DNA from: Firmicutes bacterium CAG:534
GTDB lineage: Bacteria; Bacillota; Clostridia; Lachnospirales; Lachnospiraceae
Assembly (NCBI GenBank): GCA_000436115.1
Contig: FR894562.1
Location: forward strand, 25,915 to 32,529
Length of the DNA: 6,615 nt
Reading direction: 5' to 3'
Below, piece after piece: positions 4,875 to 6,615 of the stretch (position 1 is its first letter; each line of letters starts with the position of its first letter). The position numbers and the translations under genes were made by a program. The notes below the pieces were generated by a model. It was not told the DNA's origin and searched no databases. It was given only the letters and a program-made list of their open reading frames with translations.

Positions 4875-6615
4875 GATGAAAATGTATTTAAAGAAAAAGC
4901 AAACAAAAAGGCACGCAGGATCTGGCTTATCTTTGCAATCTTACTTACAGCAAATTATGGAGCGGATGTGGCAAATGGTATTTATCCGGCAAATCAGTAT
5001 GTGATCTTTGTTCTGCTTTGCTGGCTTCCCTTTGTCATTGGCGATGTGATCCTGAAAATAAAGGGAAAGGCAACGGAGCTTTATAAGCACGATCTTGTGA
5101 TCGGCTATGGCCTCTTTTATACCTTTCTTTCCTGTACCACAGCTTCTCCGATTTCCTTTACATACATTCTGCCGGTAGCCAGTCTTCTGGTTCTGTATAA
5201 AAACAGAAAATTCATGATCAGATGCGGAATTGCCAATACCTTAAGCGTTATTTTAAGCGCAATCTACAGAGGGGCTGTGCTGGGCTGTAATTCGGCCACC
5301 GACATGAAAAATTATCAGCTTCAGGTTTCCTGTATTGTTTTGTGTTATATCTGCTTTATCATGTCTATCAAGCACTTAAATGAGTCGGACGGAGCCTTAA
5401 CGGACAGCATTAAGGCGGATTTAAAGAGAGTTATCACAACAGTGGAAAAGGTCAAGACAGCCAGCAATTCTGTTGTGGAAGGAATTACCGTTGTCAGGGA
5501 GCTGGCTACGGAAAATAAGCATGGTTCTGATGTGGTCATGCTGGGAATGAATGAGCTTACAGATAATAACGAGAAGCTGCGGGGGCGCACGGAATCCTCT
5601 AAGGATATGACCACAGACATCAGCGCTCAGGTTCAGAATGTAGCTTCCATGATAGAAGAGATGGTCAGCCTTACGGCAGAATCCGGAAAGCATTCCGAGG
5701 TCAGCGCAGCCGATCTGGCGGGACTTGTTAAGACAGCGGGAACGATGGCCCAGTTATCTTCGGAAGTAGAGCAGATCCTTTCGGATTTTAAGACAGAGTT
5801 TGCAACAGTAAAGCAGGAAACAGGAAAGATCGACAAGATTTCCAGCCAGACCAATCTTCTTGCGCTGAATGCGTCGATTGAAGCGGCAAGGGCCGGGGAA
5901 GCAGGAAAAGGCTTTTCTGTGGTTGCAGAGCAGATCAGGACCCTTAGTACGGAAACAAAGGATTCTTCCGGAGAGATCAGGGAAGCGCTTCTGAGACTGG
6001 AAGGGATTTCAGAACAGATGACGGCCTCCATGGAGGAAACCATAAAGCTCATACAGCTTACGCTGGAAAAGGTACAAAAGACCGGTGACAGCGTAAATAA
6101 GATCGCAGAAGATTCGGTACAGCTGGGGCAGCATATCAAGACCATTGACGGCGCCATGAAGGAAGTAGAGTCTTCCAATGAGCAGCTTGTTGAAAATATG
6201 GAACAGGTTTCCAGCATTATGGAGACCATGACGGAAAGCATTACGGATTCCAGCGAGATCAGTAAGAAAATGCTCAGCAAATATGAAGAAAGCGCCACAA
6301 ACATCAATAACATTGAAAATGTGGTGCAGGCGCTTATGTGCGAGCTGGGCGTAGGCGGTTTCATGGGCATAACGGATGTTAAGCCCGGTATGAAGACCGT
6401 CATCAGCCTGGGACAGGGAGAAGCGGAGAAGGAATATCACGGAGAATTCCTGGGACAGACAACAGATGGGATCAGGTTAAAGCTGGAACAGGGCCAGCCG
6501 ATTACCCAAAATGAGGAATGCAAGCTTCAGATCACAGTGGAAAATGTGATTTATTGCTGGGATCAGGCAGATATCCACTTAGAGCAGCCCAAGGATCCAA
6601 AGAGCGCTTATACAG
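4866..6615 (+). CDS. Methyl-accepting chemotaxis protein with six membrane segments and a C-terminal PilZ-like domain (3' partial)
   Basis: The frame is open to the window end; 583 residues are visible. The ATG at 4866 is preceded by GTGAGGG (4851-4857), eight bases upstream. The N-terminus has hydrophobic segments at about 19-36, 45-63, 77-92, 97-111, 119-140 and 151-168, joined by short loops, with no sizeable outside sensor domain. A long coiled coil runs from about 170 to 495, with no recognisable HAMP domain. Its hairpin tip has the conserved chemoreceptor core SSQTNLLALNASIEAARAGE (326-345), continuing through GKGFSVVAEQIRTLS, which contacts CheA and CheW. E339 and R342 lie in the most conserved part. 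After a GVGG linker (495-498), a separate beta-rich domain begins near VKPGMKTVISLG (505-516) and runs past the window edge. It resembles the N-terminal part of PilZ/YcgR-type proteins, but the c-di-GMP-binding RxxxR motif is not reached. Predicted role: transduction of a membrane or cytoplasmic signal to CheA. Confidence 0.92.
   Translation, partial: MNYDENVFKEKANKKARRIWLIFAILLTANYGADVANGIYPANQYVIFVLLCWLPFVIGDVILKIKGKATELYKHDLVIGYGLFYTFLSCTTASPISFTYILPVASLLVLYKNRKFMIRCGIANTLSVILSAIYRGAVLGCNSATDMKNYQLQVSCIVLCYICFIMSIKHLNESDGALTDSIKADLKRVITTVEKVKTASNSVVEGITVVRELATENKHGSDVVMLGMNELTDNNEKLRGRTESSKDMTTDISAQVQNVASMIEEMVSLTAESGKHSEVSAADLAGLVKTAGTMAQLSSEVEQILSDFKTEFATVKQETGKIDKISSQTNLLALNASIEAARAGEAGKGFSVVAEQIRTLSTETKDSSGEIREALLRLEGISEQMTASMEETIKLIQLTLEKVQKTGDSVNKIAEDSVQLGQHIKTIDGAMKEVESSNEQLVENMEQVSSIMETMTESITDSSEISKKMLSKYEESATNINNIENVVQALMCELGVGGFMGITDVKPGMKTVISLGQGEAEKEYHGEFLGQTTDGIRLKLEQGQPITQNEECKLQITVENVIYCWDQADIHLEQPKDPKSAYT

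Noticed and set aside
5633..6403. A 256-codon open frame on the minus strand opposite the chemoreceptor.
   Set aside because: It is the antisense of the receptor coiled coil; the Ser/Met/Ile-rich repeats reflect the codons of the helical region. No promoter, ribosome binding site or family pattern.

Overview
The window looks like chromosome of a spore-forming member of the Clostridia (Bacillota), most plausibly Lachnospiraceae. The reasons are a SpoVT sporulation regulator with a forespore-type promoter, purine-rich Shine-Dalgarno sites, TTGAAA/TAnAAT promoters with 17-bp spacers, and a multi-membrane-segment methyl-accepting chemotaxis protein of a kind I associate with that family. The family-level placement is an inference; the sporulating Bacillota placement is well supported.

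Layout. (1) Minus strand, 13-558: spoVT, preceded by a near-perfect sigma-G promoter (612-641). A long imperfect dyad (581-620) covers the -10 and the expected transcription start. (2) Minus strand, 670-2153: a two-gene ABC-2 type exporter, ATPase then permease, with stop and start overlapping as TAATG. (3) Minus strand, 2269-3172: a LytTR-domain DNA-binding protein followed one base later by a four-helix membrane protein of DUF3021 type. A strong intrinsic terminator (2215-2241) separates this pair from the ABC genes. (4) 3173-3393: a 221-bp divergent intergenic region. It holds a strong plus-strand promoter for the MATE gene and a perfect -10 hexamer without a good -35 for the LytTR gene. 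(5) Plus strand, 3394-4749: a MATE-family cation/drug antiporter. (6) Plus strand, 4866 to the window end: a methyl-accepting chemotaxis protein with its own promoter. It has six N-terminal membrane segments, a cytoplasmic signalling coiled coil and an extra C-terminal domain resembling the PilZ/PilZ-N (c-di-GMP) families. It is cut off by the window edge after 583 residues.

How the parts may work together. LytTR plus DUF3021 plus ABC exporter looks like a self-contained envelope-response cassette: in LytTR regulatory systems a small membrane protein restrains a LytTR regulator that lacks a receiver domain. The block from about 670 to 3250 is visibly more AT-rich than the genes on either side, which fits an acquired module between spoVT and the MATE gene. 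spoVT, the MATE pump and the chemoreceptor look like separate transcription units.

No gene-free stretch exceeds 300 bases; the longest is 3173-3393. I saw no tRNA, rRNA, CRISPR array, insertion sequence or riboswitch. The strongest leads are the sigma-G promoter/dyad at spoVT and the receptor with a C-terminal PilZ-like domain. I do not see a wholly new system.
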